A DNA stretch of 46,757 nucleotides from Pseudomonas sp. PD9R (GTDB lineage: Bacteria > Pseudomonadota > Gammaproteobacteria > Pseudomonadales > Pseudomonadaceae), in NCBI RefSeq assembly GCF_019200975.1, contig NZ_JAHTMR010000027.1:120-46876 (forward strand), read 5' to 3'. The position numbers were made by a program, and so were the translations under genes. Below are positions 32,195-40,151 of the stretch, piece by piece. Positions within the stretch are counted from its first letter, which is position 1, and each line of letters begins with the position of its first letter. Under the pieces are notes generated by a model that searched no databases, was not told the DNA's origin, and saw only the letters and a program-made list of their open reading frames with translations.

Positions 32195-33376
32195 ATGCAA
32201 AATTCAATCGGCGCACCAAAGCAGAGGCTCAGCCTCAGCGATCCAAAAGTGCGTGCGTGGCTATTTCAGATCATCACCATTGTGGCGGTGGTCTCCATGG
32301 GCTGGTATCTGTTCGATAACACCCAGACCAACCTTCAGCACCGGGGCATTACCTCGGGCTTCAGTTTTCTGGAGCGCAGTGCCGGTTTCGGCATCGCTCA
32401 ACACCTGATCGACTACACCGAATCGGACACGTATGCCCGGGTGTTTGTCATCGGCTTGCTCAACACGTTGCTGGTGACGGTCATCGGCGTGATCCTGGCG
32501 ACGATCCTCGGTTTCATCGTCGGCGTATCACGGCTGTCGAAGAACTGGATCATCTGCAAACTGGCAACGGTGTACGTGGAAGTTTTCCGTAACATTCCGC
32601 CGCTGCTGCAAATCCTGTTCTGGTACTTCGCGGTGTTCCTGACAATGCCGGGGCCGCGCAACAGCCACAACTTCGGCGACACCTTCTTCGTCAGCGCTCG
32701 TGGCCTGAACATGCCGGCCGCGTTGGCGGCGGACGGTTTCTGGCCGTTTGTGGTCAGCGTTGTCGTGGCCATTGTCGCCATCGTCCTGATGAGCCGCTGG
32801 GCCAACAAACGCTTCGAAGCCACCGGTGTGCCCTTTCACAAGTTCTGGACTGGCCTGGCGCTGCTCCTGGTGATCCCGGCACTGTGCGCGTTGATCTTCG
32901 GCGCACCGCTGCATTGGGAAATGCCAAAGCTGCAAGGTTTCAACTTCGTCGGTGGCTGGGTACTGATCCCGGAACTGCTGGCCTTGACCCTTGCGCTCAC
33001 CGTGTACACCGCGGCGTTCATCGCCGAGATCGTGCGTTCGGGCATCAAGTCCGTCAGCCACGGCCAGACCGAAGCGGCCCATTCGCTGGGCCTGCGCAAC
33101 GGTCCGACCCTGCGCAAAGTGATCATCCCGCAAGCCCTGCGCGTGATCATTCCACCGCTGACCAGCCAATACCTGAACCTGGCGAAGAACTCCTCGCTGG
33201 CGGCCGGTATCGGTTATCCGGAAATGGTTTCGCTGTTCGCAGGGACCGTGCTGAACCAGACCGGGCAGGCGATCGAGGTGATTGCGATCACCATGAGCGT
33301 GTACCTGGCGATCAGTATCAGCATTTCCCTGTTGATGAACTGGTACAACAAGCGCATTGCGCTGATCGAGCGGTAA
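32195..33376 (+). CDS. aapQ: AapQ, amino-acid ABC transporter permease
   Basis: AapQ is one of two inner-membrane permeases of the Aap importer. It has 393 residues, with the first membrane helix at about 23-42 and several more, and a large loop typical of AapQ (GPRNSHNFGDTFFVSARGLNMPAALAADGF). The ATPase-contacting EAA loop is HGQTEAAHSLGLRNGPTLRKVIIPQALRVIIPPL near the C-terminus. The N-terminal permease motif is VEVFRNIPPLLQILFWYF. The aapM start follows 10 bp after its stop. Confidence 0.94.
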   Translation: MQNSIGAPKQRLSLSDPKVRAWLFQIITIVAVVSMGWYLFDNTQTNLQHRGITSGFSFLERSAGFGIAQHLIDYTESDTYARVFVIGLLNTLLVTVIGVILATILGFIVGVSRLSKNWIICKLATVYVEVFRNIPPLLQILFWYFAVFLTMPGPRNSHNFGDTFFVSARGLNMPAALAADGFWPFVVSVVVAIVAIVLMSRWANKRFEATGVPFHKFWTGLALLLVIPALCALIFGAPLHWEMPKLQGFNFVGGWVLIPELLALTLALTVYTAAFIAEIVRSGIKSVSHGQTEAAHSLGLRNGPTLRKVIIPQALRVIIPPLTSQYLNLAKNSSLAAGIGYPEMVSLFAGTVLNQTGQAIEVIAITMSVYLAISISISLLMNWYNKRIALIER

Positions 33377-33386
33377 GGAAAAGCGC

Positions 33387-34484
33387 ATGAGTACTCATAT
33401 TTTCAAACCTGACATGCCGCCACCGACCAAAGTCTTCGGGCCGATGGCATGGATGCGCGCGAACATGTTCTCCAGCTGGCTCAACACCGTGCTGACCCTG
33501 TTCGCGTTCTACCTGATCTACCTGGTGGTGCCGCCGATCCTGCATTGGGCGATCCTCGACGCCAACTGGGTTGGCACCACGCGCGCCGACTGCACCAAGG
33601 AAGGCGCCTGCTGGGTGTTTATCCAACAGCGCTTCGGCCAGTTCATGTACGGCTATTACCCGCCGGAACTGCGCTGGCGCGTAGACCTGACCGTGTGGCT
33701 GGCGGTCATTGGCGTGGCACCGCTGTTCATCTCGCGCTTCCACCGTAAAGCGGTGTATGGCCTGAGCTTTCTGGTGGCGTACCCGATCATTGCCTACTTC
33801 CTGTTGCATGGCGGCCTCTTCGGCCTGACCCAAGTGGCGACCAGCCAATGGGGTGGCCTGATGCTGACCCTGGTGATCGCCACCGTCGGTATTGCCGGTG
33901 CGTTGCCGCTGGGGATTGTCCTGGCGCTGGGCCGTCGTTCGAACATGCCGGCAATTCGGGTGGTCTGCGTGACCTTCATCGAATTCTGGCGCGGCGTGCC
34001 GTTGATCACGGTGCTGTTCATGTCCTCGGTGATGCTGCCGTTGTTCCTGCCTGAAGGCATGAACTTCGACAAACTGCTGCGGGCGCTGATCGGCGTGATC
34101 CTGTTCCAGTCGGCCTATGTTGCCGAAGTGGTGCGTGGCGGTCTGCAAGCGATCCCTAAAGGTCAGTACGAAGCAGCCGCGGCGATGGGCCTGGGTTACT
34201 GGCGCAGCATGGGCCTGGTGATTTTGCCGCAAGCCCTGAAGCTGGTAATTCCTGGCATCGTTAACACCTTCATTGCCCTGTTCAAGGACACCAGCCTGGT
34301 GATCATCATCGGCCTGTTCGACTTGCTCAACAGCGTCAAGCAAGCCGCCGCCGACCCGAAATGGCTGGGCATGGCCACCGAAGGCTACGTGTTCGCCGCC
34401 CTGGTGTTCTGGATTTTCTGTTTTGGTATGTCGCGCTACTCCATGCATTTGGAACGTAAGCTCGACACTGGCCACAAGCGTTAG
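33387..34484 (+). CDS. aapM: AapM, amino-acid ABC transporter permease
   Basis: AapM is the second permease of the Aap importer, 365 residues. Membrane segments begin at about residue 32 (TVLTLFAFYLIYLVVPPIL). The conserved IEFWRGVPLITVLFMSSVMLP and the EAA loop KGQYEAAAAMGLGYWRSMGLVILPQALKLVIPGIVNTF are present. The soluble insert with paired cysteines (DCTKEGACW) between the first two helices is usual in AapM. The start has AAGGAAAA upstream, 10 bp after aapQ; aapP follows 10 bp later. Confidence 0.94.
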   Translation: MSTHIFKPDMPPPTKVFGPMAWMRANMFSSWLNTVLTLFAFYLIYLVVPPILHWAILDANWVGTTRADCTKEGACWVFIQQRFGQFMYGYYPPELRWRVDLTVWLAVIGVAPLFISRFHRKAVYGLSFLVAYPIIAYFLLHGGLFGLTQVATSQWGGLMLTLVIATVGIAGALPLGIVLALGRRSNMPAIRVVCVTFIEFWRGVPLITVLFMSSVMLPLFLPEGMNFDKLLRALIGVILFQSAYVAEVVRGGLQAIPKGQYEAAAAMGLGYWRSMGLVILPQALKLVIPGIVNTFIALFKDTSLVIIIGLFDLLNSVKQAAADPKWLGMATEGYVFAALVFWIFCFGMSRYSMHLERKLDTGHKR

Positions 34485-34494
34485 GAGTTCTTTT

Positions 34495-35259
34495 ATGAGC
34501 GAAGCAATCAAACAGCCTGTGAGCCCTGAAGGCATTATTCAGATGCAGGGCGTGAACAAGTGGTACGGCCAGTTCCACGTACTCAAAGACATCAATCTGA
34601 ACGTCAAGCAGGGCGAGCGTATCGTCCTGTGCGGCCCGTCGGGTTCCGGCAAATCCACTACCATCCGCTGCCTCAACCGTCTGGAAGAGCACCAGCAGGG
34701 CCGTATCGTGGTCGATGGCGTGGAACTGACCAACGACCTCAAGCAGATCGAAGCGATCCGCCGCGAAGTCGGCATGGTGTTCCAGCACTTCAACCTGTTC
34801 CCGCACCTGACCATTTTGCAGAACTGCACCCTGGCGCCGATGTGGGTGCGCAAGATGCCCAAGCGCAAAGCCGAGGAAATCGCCATGCACTACCTGGAAC
34901 GCGTACGCATTCCGGAGCAGGCGCATAAGTTTCCGGGGCAACTGTCCGGTGGCCAGCAGCAGCGTGTGGCGATTGCCCGCGCGCTGTGCATGAAACCGAA
35001 AATCATGCTGTTCGACGAACCGACTTCGGCACTCGACCCCGAGATGGTGAAAGAGGTGTTGGACACTATGATCGGCCTGGCCGAAGACGGCATGACCATG
35101 CTCTGCGTCACCCACGAAATGGGCTTCGCCCGCACCGTGGCCAACCGCGTGATCTTCATGGACAAGGGCGAAATCGTCGAACAGGCCGCGCCAAACGACT
35201 TCTTCGACAACCCGCAGAACGAGCGCACCAAACTGTTCTTGAGCCAGATCCTGCATTGA
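34495..35259 (+). CDS. aapP: AapP, amino-acid ABC transporter ATPase
   Basis: AapP drives the Aap importer by ATP hydrolysis in the cytoplasm. I use the ATG at 34495 (254 residues) with AGGAG nine bases upstream; the frame extends further up into aapM but without support. Motifs in order: Walker A GPSGSGKST (about 46-54), the Q-loop MVFQHFNLFPH, signature LSGGQQQR, Walker B IMLFDEPTSALDPE, and the switch His in CVTHEMGF. It closes the aapJQMP operon and is followed by a strong terminator. Confidence 0.96.
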   Translation: MSEAIKQPVSPEGIIQMQGVNKWYGQFHVLKDINLNVKQGERIVLCGPSGSGKSTTIRCLNRLEEHQQGRIVVDGVELTNDLKQIEAIRREVGMVFQHFNLFPHLTILQNCTLAPMWVRKMPKRKAEEIAMHYLERVRIPEQAHKFPGQLSGGQQQRVAIARALCMKPKIMLFDEPTSALDPEMVKEVLDTMIGLAEDGMTMLCVTHEMGFARTVANRVIFMDKGEIVEQAAPNDFFDNPQNERTKLFLSQILH

Positions 35260-35277
35260 TCTGATTCAAGCGCTGAC

Positions 35278-35307
35278 AAAACCCGGACCCAGTGCCGGGT
35301 TTTTTTT
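35278..35307 (+). terminator. Terminator of the aapJQMP operon
   Basis: AAAACCCGG pairs with CCGGGTTTT around ACCCAGTG and continues as a run of eight T, 20 bp past the aapP stop. Confidence 0.93.
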
Positions 35308-35320
35308 CGCCAACGATCCC

Positions 35321-35405
35321 TGTAGGAGCTGCCGCAGGCTGCGATCTTTTGATCTTTGTTTTTAAAAAGCAGATCAAAAGATCGCAGCCTGCGGCAGCTC
35401 CTACA
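35321..35405. repeat. REPIN after aapP
   Basis: Perfect inverted REP pair: TGTAGGAGCTGCCGCAGG against CCTGCGGCAGCTCCTACA, with GATCTTTTGATC inside and an AT loop. It lies directly behind the aapP terminator. Confidence 0.93.
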
Positions 35406-35411
35406 AGGGGG

Positions 35412-35470
35412 TTGTGTGGATTGGCCGGGCTGACTAACATGTCAAAAAATTCATCCTATGATTGGATGAA
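35412..35470 (+). promoter_or_regulatory. Promoter and operator-like dyad of the FadR-type regulator gene
   Basis: TTCATCC (35450-35456) and GGATGAA (35464-35470) are perfect 7-bp arms with a 7-bp spacer, ending 12 bp before the regulator ATG. TTGTGT (35412) and TAACAT (35435), 17 bp apart, are a weak sigma-70 candidate just upstream. Position suggests autorepression by the encoded GntR-family protein. Confidence 0.45.
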
Positions 35471-35482
35471 AGGCCGAGTCTT

Positions 35483-36142
35483 ATGTCAGATATTTCTCCA
35501 TTAGTTAAACGATCCCTGGTCGATCAGGCCCTCGATCAGCTGCGTGCGCGTATCAATCAAGGCGTGTGGGCAGTCGGTCAGCGCCTGCCCACCGAACCTG
35601 AGCTATCCGCCGAACTGGGCATCAGCCGCAATACCGTACGTGAAGCCATGCGTGTGCTGGCGTTTTCCGGATTGATCGAAATCCGCCAGGGTGACGGCAG
35701 TTACTTGCGGGCGGTGGTTGATCCGCTGGATACGCTGAAAGCGCTGTCGAAGTGTTCCCTTGAACAGGCCCGCGAAACCCGGCACATCCTTGAAGTCGAG
35801 GCCATCGGCCTGGCCGCAATGCGCCGCACCGACGAAGACCTGCTGGCCTTGCGTGAAGCGCTCGGTGTGAGCGGGAGTCACTATCACGGTGATCTCGACA
35901 CCTACATCGCTTGCGATCTGGTGTTCCACCGCCGTCTGGTGGACGCCGCACACAACCCCACGCTCAGCGAGTTGTATCGCTATTTCTCCACGGTCGTCGG
36001 TGCGCAATTGCGCCATTGCCTGAACGTCACGCCGCGACGCCAGGAAGTGTTTGACCTGCATATCGAACTGCTCGATGCCGTCGAGCAACGCGACCCGGAA
36101 CGGGCCAAAGCCCTGTCGAGGCAACTGATCAATGAACCTTGA
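35483..36142 (+). CDS. FadR-subfamily GntR transcriptional regulator
   Basis: GntR-type repressor with an N-terminal winged helix and a C-terminal FCD ligand domain. I take the ATG at 35483 (219 residues); AAAGG lies nine bases upstream. The winged helix is VDQALDQLRARINQGVWAVGQRLPTEPELSAELGISRNTVREAMRVLAFSGLIEIRQGDGSYL. The FCD domain has metal-type histidines and acids spread over ILEVEAIGLAA, DLVFHRRLVDAAHNP and FDLHIELLDAVEQRDPERA. It overlaps the start of the following MFS gene, so it probably controls that exporter and itself. The ligand is unknown. Confidence 0.9.
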   Translation: MSDISPLVKRSLVDQALDQLRARINQGVWAVGQRLPTEPELSAELGISRNTVREAMRVLAFSGLIEIRQGDGSYLRAVVDPLDTLKALSKCSLEQARETRHILEVEAIGLAAMRRTDEDLLALREALGVSGSHYHGDLDTYIACDLVFHRRLVDAAHNPTLSELYRYFSTVVGAQLRHCLNVTPRRQEVFDLHIELLDAVEQRDPERAKALSRQLINEP

Positions 36143-37433
36143 AACCGAGAACACCATGTCCAGCCAGAACAACACATCGCCCAAACGCACGGCGGAACTG
36201 GAAGAACTGCTGATCGACGCCGAGGCCGATGACGAAGCGGTCCAGCAAACACAGCCGGTGCTGCGGCGTCCGTGGCTGTTGTTGCTGGGGCTGATTCTGG
36301 TGGCGTTGAACCTGCGGCCGGCGCTGTCGAGCATGGCACCGTTGCTGAGTGACGTGTCGAAAAGCCTGGGTTTGTCGGCGGCCCAGGCAGGTTTGCTGAC
36401 GACATTGCCGGTGCTCTGCCTCGGCCTGTTCGCCCCGTTGGCACCGGTGCTGGCCCGTCGCTTCGGCGCAGAGCGGGTCGTGCTGGGCATTCTCCTGACC
36501 CTGGCGGGCGGGATTATCTTGCGCAGTTCCTTTGGCGAAATCGGCCTGTTTGCCGGCAGCGTGCTGGCCGGTGCCAGCATCGGTGTGATCGGCGTCTTGT
36601 TGCCAGGCATCGTCAAACGCGACTTCGCCAAACAGGCCGGAGCCATGACCGGTGTCTACACCATGGCCCTGTGTCTGGGCGCGGCGATGGCGGCGGGCTC
36701 GACGGTGCCGCTGAGCGAACACTTCGACAAAAGCTGGGCTATGGGTCTTGGTTTCTGGGTGATCCCGGCGCTGATCGCGGCGATTTTCTGGTTGCCGCAA
36801 GTCGGCCAGAAACACGGTGCGCACAACGTTGCCTACCGCGTTCGCGGATTGCTGCGTGACCCGTTGGCCTGGCAAGTGACGTTGTACATGGGCCTGCAAT
36901 CATCACTGGCCTACATTGTGTTCGGCTGGTTGCCGTCAATCCTGATCGGTCGCGGGCTGACGCCGACCCAGGCCGGGCTGGTCCTGTCGGGTTCGGTGAT
37001 CGTGCAACTTGTCAGTTCCCTGGCGGCACCGTGGCTCGCCACGCGCGGCAAGGATCAGCGCCCGGCCATCGTGATCGTCATGGTGCTGACCCTGGCTGGT
37101 TTGTTCGGTTGCCTGTATGCACCGATCGAAGACCTTTGGGGCTGGGCGATTGTGTTGGGGCTGGGGCAGGGCGCTACGTTCAGTCTGGCGTTGACCCTGA
37201 TCGTGCTGCGTTCGCGCGATTCCCACGTGGCGGCGAACCTGTCGAGCATGGCCCAGGGTTTCGGTTACACGTTGGCGTCCATGGGCCCGTTCGCGGTCGG
37301 CATCGTGCATGACTGGACCGGCGGCTGGACGGCCGTGGGCTGGATCTTCGGTGTGATTGGTCTTGGCGCGATTCTCGCCGGGCTGGGTGCCGGGCGTTCG
37401 TTGTACGTGCAGGTGGTCAGCGAGAAAATTTAG
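36132..37433 (+). CDS. MFS transporter of the CynX/NimT family
   Basis: Inner-membrane major-facilitator protein of the cyanate/2-nitroimidazole transporter group, 433 residues. A 45-residue acidic cytoplasmic N-terminus (ELEELLIDAEADDEA) precedes twelve likely helices, starting LLLLGLILVALNLRPALSSMAPLL. The family stretch ALNLRPALSSMAPLLSDV and the helix-loop GLFAPLAPVLARRFGAERV are present, and VLRSRDSHVAANLSSMAQGFGYTLASMGPF is typical of CynX. The first ATG overlaps the regulator by 11 bases; an ATG at 36156 is an alternative. Substrate cannot be told; no cyanase gene is nearby. Confidence 0.88.
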   Translation: MNLETENTMSSQNNTSPKRTAELEELLIDAEADDEAVQQTQPVLRRPWLLLLGLILVALNLRPALSSMAPLLSDVSKSLGLSAAQAGLLTTLPVLCLGLFAPLAPVLARRFGAERVVLGILLTLAGGIILRSSFGEIGLFAGSVLAGASIGVIGVLLPGIVKRDFAKQAGAMTGVYTMALCLGAAMAAGSTVPLSEHFDKSWAMGLGFWVIPALIAAIFWLPQVGQKHGAHNVAYRVRGLLRDPLAWQVTLYMGLQSSLAYIVFGWLPSILIGRGLTPTQAGLVLSGSVIVQLVSSLAAPWLATRGKDQRPAIVIVMVLTLAGLFGCLYAPIEDLWGWAIVLGLGQGATFSLALTLIVLRSRDSHVAANLSSMAQGFGYTLASMGPFAVGIVHDWTGGWTAVGWIFGVIGLGAILAGLGAGRSLYVQVVSEKI

Positions 37434-37530
37434 ACGGGAGCGGACTCTGCACGTGGGGCAACTCAAGCGTTGCCGAACCGTCGAATGCCGCATCGCTAGT
37501 CCCGCGTTGATGCGGGGGCAGTGTTAATCA

Positions 37531-37560
37531 ACGGCTCTGAACCCCAAGGTTCAGAGCCGT
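37531..37560. terminator. Hairpin between the MFS gene and the fimbrial operon (convergent)
   Basis: ACGGCTCTGAACC and GGTTCAGAGCCGT are perfect 13-bp arms around CCAA, 6 bp from the stop of the last fimbrial gene. A/T-rich sequence lies on both sides without a long T-run, so a bidirectional terminator is the likely role. Confidence 0.8.
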
Positions 37561-37566
37561 AGTTAT

Positions 37567-38181
37567 TTACAGGTACTCAATGCCAATGGTTACTGAGCCT
37601 TCCAGGGTGACGTCGTCGGTCAGGGTCAGGCTGTCGGCACGAGCGATAAATGTGCTGATGCGAACGTCCATCGCTAGGTCCTGTATGTAAATGGGTGCGA
37701 TCGGGCCGGCAGCATCGGCAACGGAGGTCCATGATCCAGGCTGTATTGGGTTTCTCGGATCCCAACTCGCGCCAGCGTCATCTGAGACGATGACTCGCAC
37801 GGATTGTCCATCTGCAACGGCGTTGGATGCGTCCAAGTATACAAAGCCAATTTTCTCGTCCGCGTCGGTCAATCCCAAACCAAAATACGTGCTATTTGAT
37901 GCAGTATTAGGCTGGTTATCGACTGGGTTTAGCGCGAAGAGATTCGGTGCATCACAGGCCACGGTTATTTGCAGCCGGTGAGTACCTACCTGCGTGTTAC
38001 TGGTTTGATTAAGGTCCTTTGCGCGGATCTTGCCATTGTCCACCATCCCGCCACCGGACAAGCTCGGCAGGCACGCCGCCGGAGTGATGGTGCCTTTGAC
38101 CGTCAGGGTATCGGTGGCGAGGGCATACGGTGCAAGGCTGATCAAAGCGGTTGCGGACAGTGCTGCGAAATACTTTTTCAT
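37567..38181 (-). CDS. DUF1120-type fimbrial subunit (copy 3 of the operon)
   Basis: Secreted pilin-like subunit of 204 residues. The signal peptide MKKYFAALSATALISLAPYA ends at LAT, and the mature part begins DTLTVKGTITPAACLPSLSGGGMVDNGKIRAKDLNQT, the DUF1120 pattern with one Cys in ITPAAC and a second in VACDAP that probably form a disulfide. The C-terminus ends SVTIGIEYL, a beta strand fit for chaperone binding. It is the last gene of the chaperone-usher operon and a close paralog of the next gene (38301-38915): N-terminal 60 residues nearly identical, the rest diverged. Whether it is a major or minor subunit is unknown. Confidence 0.85.
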   Translation of the reverse strand: MKKYFAALSATALISLAPYALATDTLTVKGTITPAACLPSLSGGGMVDNGKIRAKDLNQTSNTQVGTHRLQITVACDAPNLFALNPVDNQPNTASNSTYFGLGLTDADEKIGFVYLDASNAVADGQSVRVIVSDDAGASWDPRNPIQPGSWTSVADAAGPIAPIYIQDLAMDVRISTFIARADSLTLTDDVTLEGSVTIGIEYL

Positions 38182-38254
38182 TAAAGAATTCTTATTTGTT
38201 TGGCTGATTGATTACCTGGGCTAGTGCCAGGCACTACGGCTGAAGGCTGGCGGT

Positions 38255-38291
38255 GCTGAACCACTCGAAATGATGGCGTGAGCGGTTCAGC
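38255..38291 (-). promoter_or_regulatory. Intercistronic hairpin between the two duplicate fimbrial subunits
   Basis: On the minus strand GCTGAACCGCTC pairs with GAGTGGTTCAGC (12 bp, one G-U) around a 13-nt loop, 9 bp past the stop of the 38301-38915 subunit, with no T-run. It likely stabilises the upstream part or lowers expression of the last subunit. Confidence 0.65.
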
Positions 38292-38300
38292 GAGGCGGCC

Positions 38301-38915
38301 TCACAGGTACTTCACTTCAAATGTCACGGAGCCATCGAGGGTGACGTCGTCGGTCAGGGTCAGGCTGTCGGCCCGGGCGATCATCGGCCGGATTTCCAGA
38401 CCCAGGGTGAGCATCGCTACTTCTATCGGCGTCGAGTGGTCGGCGAGTGAAGCGACTGATAAAAGTTCACCTGGAGTCACAGAACTCGTACTGCTCCAAC
38501 TTGTTCCACCATCATCCGAGAAGATAGGCTCTGCCATTACTCCGTCCGCTTGAGTGGCCAGGATTGCCGTATAAAAACCGCCCAGATTTTCGAGTGCGTT
38601 GGTCTCCCCTAAGCCGAAATAAGCGGGATTTGTTGCTGTTCCGGGTTTGTTATCGATTGGATTCAGAGCAATAGGTATAGGTGCGTCGCAGGCCACGGTT
38701 AGCTGAATCGGGTGGCTTCCTATTTGGGTTTCGGTGGTCTGATTCAGATCCTTTGCCCGGATCTTGCCGACGTCGATCATCCCGCCGCCCGACAAGCTCG
38801 GCAGGCAAGCTGCCGGCGTAATGGTGCCCGTGACAGTCAGGGTATCCGTGGCAAGCGCATAAGGCGCAAGGCTGATCAGAGCGGTTGCCGACAGTGCTGC
38901 GAAATACTTTTTCAT
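38301..38915 (-). CDS. DUF1120-type fimbrial subunit (copy 2 of the operon)
   Basis: A secreted pilin-like protein of 204 residues, with a signal peptide identical to that of the following paralog (MKKYFAALSATALISLAPYA). The mature start DTLTVTGTITPAACLPSLSGGGMIDVGKIRAKDLNQT and the C-terminal LTLTDDVTLDGSVTFEVKYL are shared with the other subunits. The middle (about residues 75-170) differs strongly from its paralog, consistent with surface-exposed variable parts. Cysteines in PAAC and ACDAP are conserved. It follows the two-domain tip protein gene by 83 bp. Confidence 0.85.
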   Translation of the reverse strand: MKKYFAALSATALISLAPYALATDTLTVTGTITPAACLPSLSGGGMIDVGKIRAKDLNQTTETQIGSHPIQLTVACDAPIPIALNPIDNKPGTATNPAYFGLGETNALENLGGFYTAILATQADGVMAEPIFSDDGGTSWSSTSSVTPGELLSVASLADHSTPIEVAMLTLGLEIRPMIARADSLTLTDDVTLDGSVTFEVKYL

Positions 38916-38998
38916 TGATATACATCCTTTGTGGTTTTTCCCTTGCCTGCCACCAAGGCACTCAAGTGCACCCCGGTTTGAGCAAGGTCGGTTGGGTG

Positions 38999-40141
38999 TT
39001 ACAGGTAAATAATTTCGATCGTCCCCGAGCCATCGAGATGGACGGCGTTGCTCAGGTCCAGGCTCGATGTGGGGGCGATAACGGCGTCAACGGTTACGCC
39101 AGCGCTAAGGTTCTGGATCTCGACCGGGCCTGCGGTGCTGCCGGCACTGTCGGTGAAACCCAGGTAACTTTTTGAGCCAATCGGAATCGGGCTCGAACTG
39201 GCGGTGCTCCAGGCCACGCCGCTGGTGGTGGAATCGGTTCGATACAGGCGGGTATAGCTGTCAGCGCTGGTCAGCGCCGGGTCAAATTCAAGCGAATACA
39301 GACCGATCTTGTTGTTGCGGTTATCGACGTTCAGGCCGTAGTAAATCTCGCTGTCGACCGTCGCCGAGCCCTCGCGGTTGTCCTGCATGCGCAGGGCAAA
39401 AGGAGTCGGGGCATCGCAGCTCACCCGCAGGGTCAGACTTTTGGGCGGCAGGCGGGTACTTTTGTCGGTATTCAGATCGTTTTTGTGCAGCCTGCCGAAA
39501 TCGACCACTCCTCCGTTTGACAGCTCCGGTTGACACGCGGCGGGCGCGAAACTGGCGCGCAATGTGGCGGTCCGTGAGCGACCCGCCGCGACCGCATCGA
39601 ACAGGCCGGTGGTTTCCCAAACGACGGCATCACGCACTTGCAATGCTTGTTCCTGAGCCCAGGCCGTCAGCACAAGCTGTGCCGAGAAGTTGTGCCCCTG
39701 AACCGCTACGCCGGCCTGAACCGGAACGATGCCATGCTCCGGTCGCCAGATCAGGCTCGACGCTGTTTCTGTGGGCACCTGACCGACACCGGCAATCAAC
39801 CCCAAATCTACCGACTGACCATCGAGCACGGCATCGCCAATGCGCATTTCATAGGTGCCGCGTTCGTCGAAGCGAAAACGTTCAGCGGTCGCGGTGATGG
39901 CGCGGTAAAGCACCGTCATGTCGGTGGGTTGTGAACAATGCAAATTGAGGCTTAGCCGGCGCTCGCCCAAAGTGCGGTCTGAGGTTGCATCCTGGCGTAT
40001 CGCCCGATTCATCAGACCGTAATCGAGTAGCGTCTGGCTCAGATTGAACTGGCACTCATCGGCCTGCGCCCAGGTGAGTGGCGCGAATCCACCCAGCGTC
40101 AGAGCGCCGAGGGAGAACAACAACGGGCGGGACAGTTTCAT
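38999..40141 (-). CDS. Two-domain fimbrial tip protein (N-terminal adhesin-like, C-terminal DUF1120 pilin)
   Basis: Secreted 380-residue protein. The signal peptide ends near PLTWAQ. Residues about 26-195 form an N-terminal domain unlike the subunits (ADECQFNLSQTLLDYGLMNRAIRQD, SLNLHCSQPTDMTVLYRAI). Residues about 197-380 are a DUF1120 pilin domain (ASFAPAACQPELSNGGVVDFGRLHKNDLN, LRVSCDAPTPFALRMQDNREG, ending GSGTIEIIYL). This architecture, and the position right after the usher, is that of a tip adhesin in chaperone-usher systems. The receptor is unknown. It starts 10 bp after the usher stops. Confidence 0.82.
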   Translation of the reverse strand: MKLSRPLLFSLGALTLGGFAPLTWAQADECQFNLSQTLLDYGLMNRAIRQDATSDRTLGERRLSLNLHCSQPTDMTVLYRAITATAERFRFDERGTYEMRIGDAVLDGQSVDLGLIAGVGQVPTETASSLIWRPEHGIVPVQAGVAVQGHNFSAQLVLTAWAQEQALQVRDAVVWETTGLFDAVAAGRSRTATLRASFAPAACQPELSNGGVVDFGRLHKNDLNTDKSTRLPPKSLTLRVSCDAPTPFALRMQDNREGSATVDSEIYYGLNVDNRNNKIGLYSLEFDPALTSADSYTRLYRTDSTTSGVAWSTASSSPIPIGSKSYLGFTDSAGSTAGPVEIQNLSAGVTVDAVIAPTSSLDLSNAVHLDGSGTIEIIYL

Positions 40142-40151
40142 GAAGTCATCC

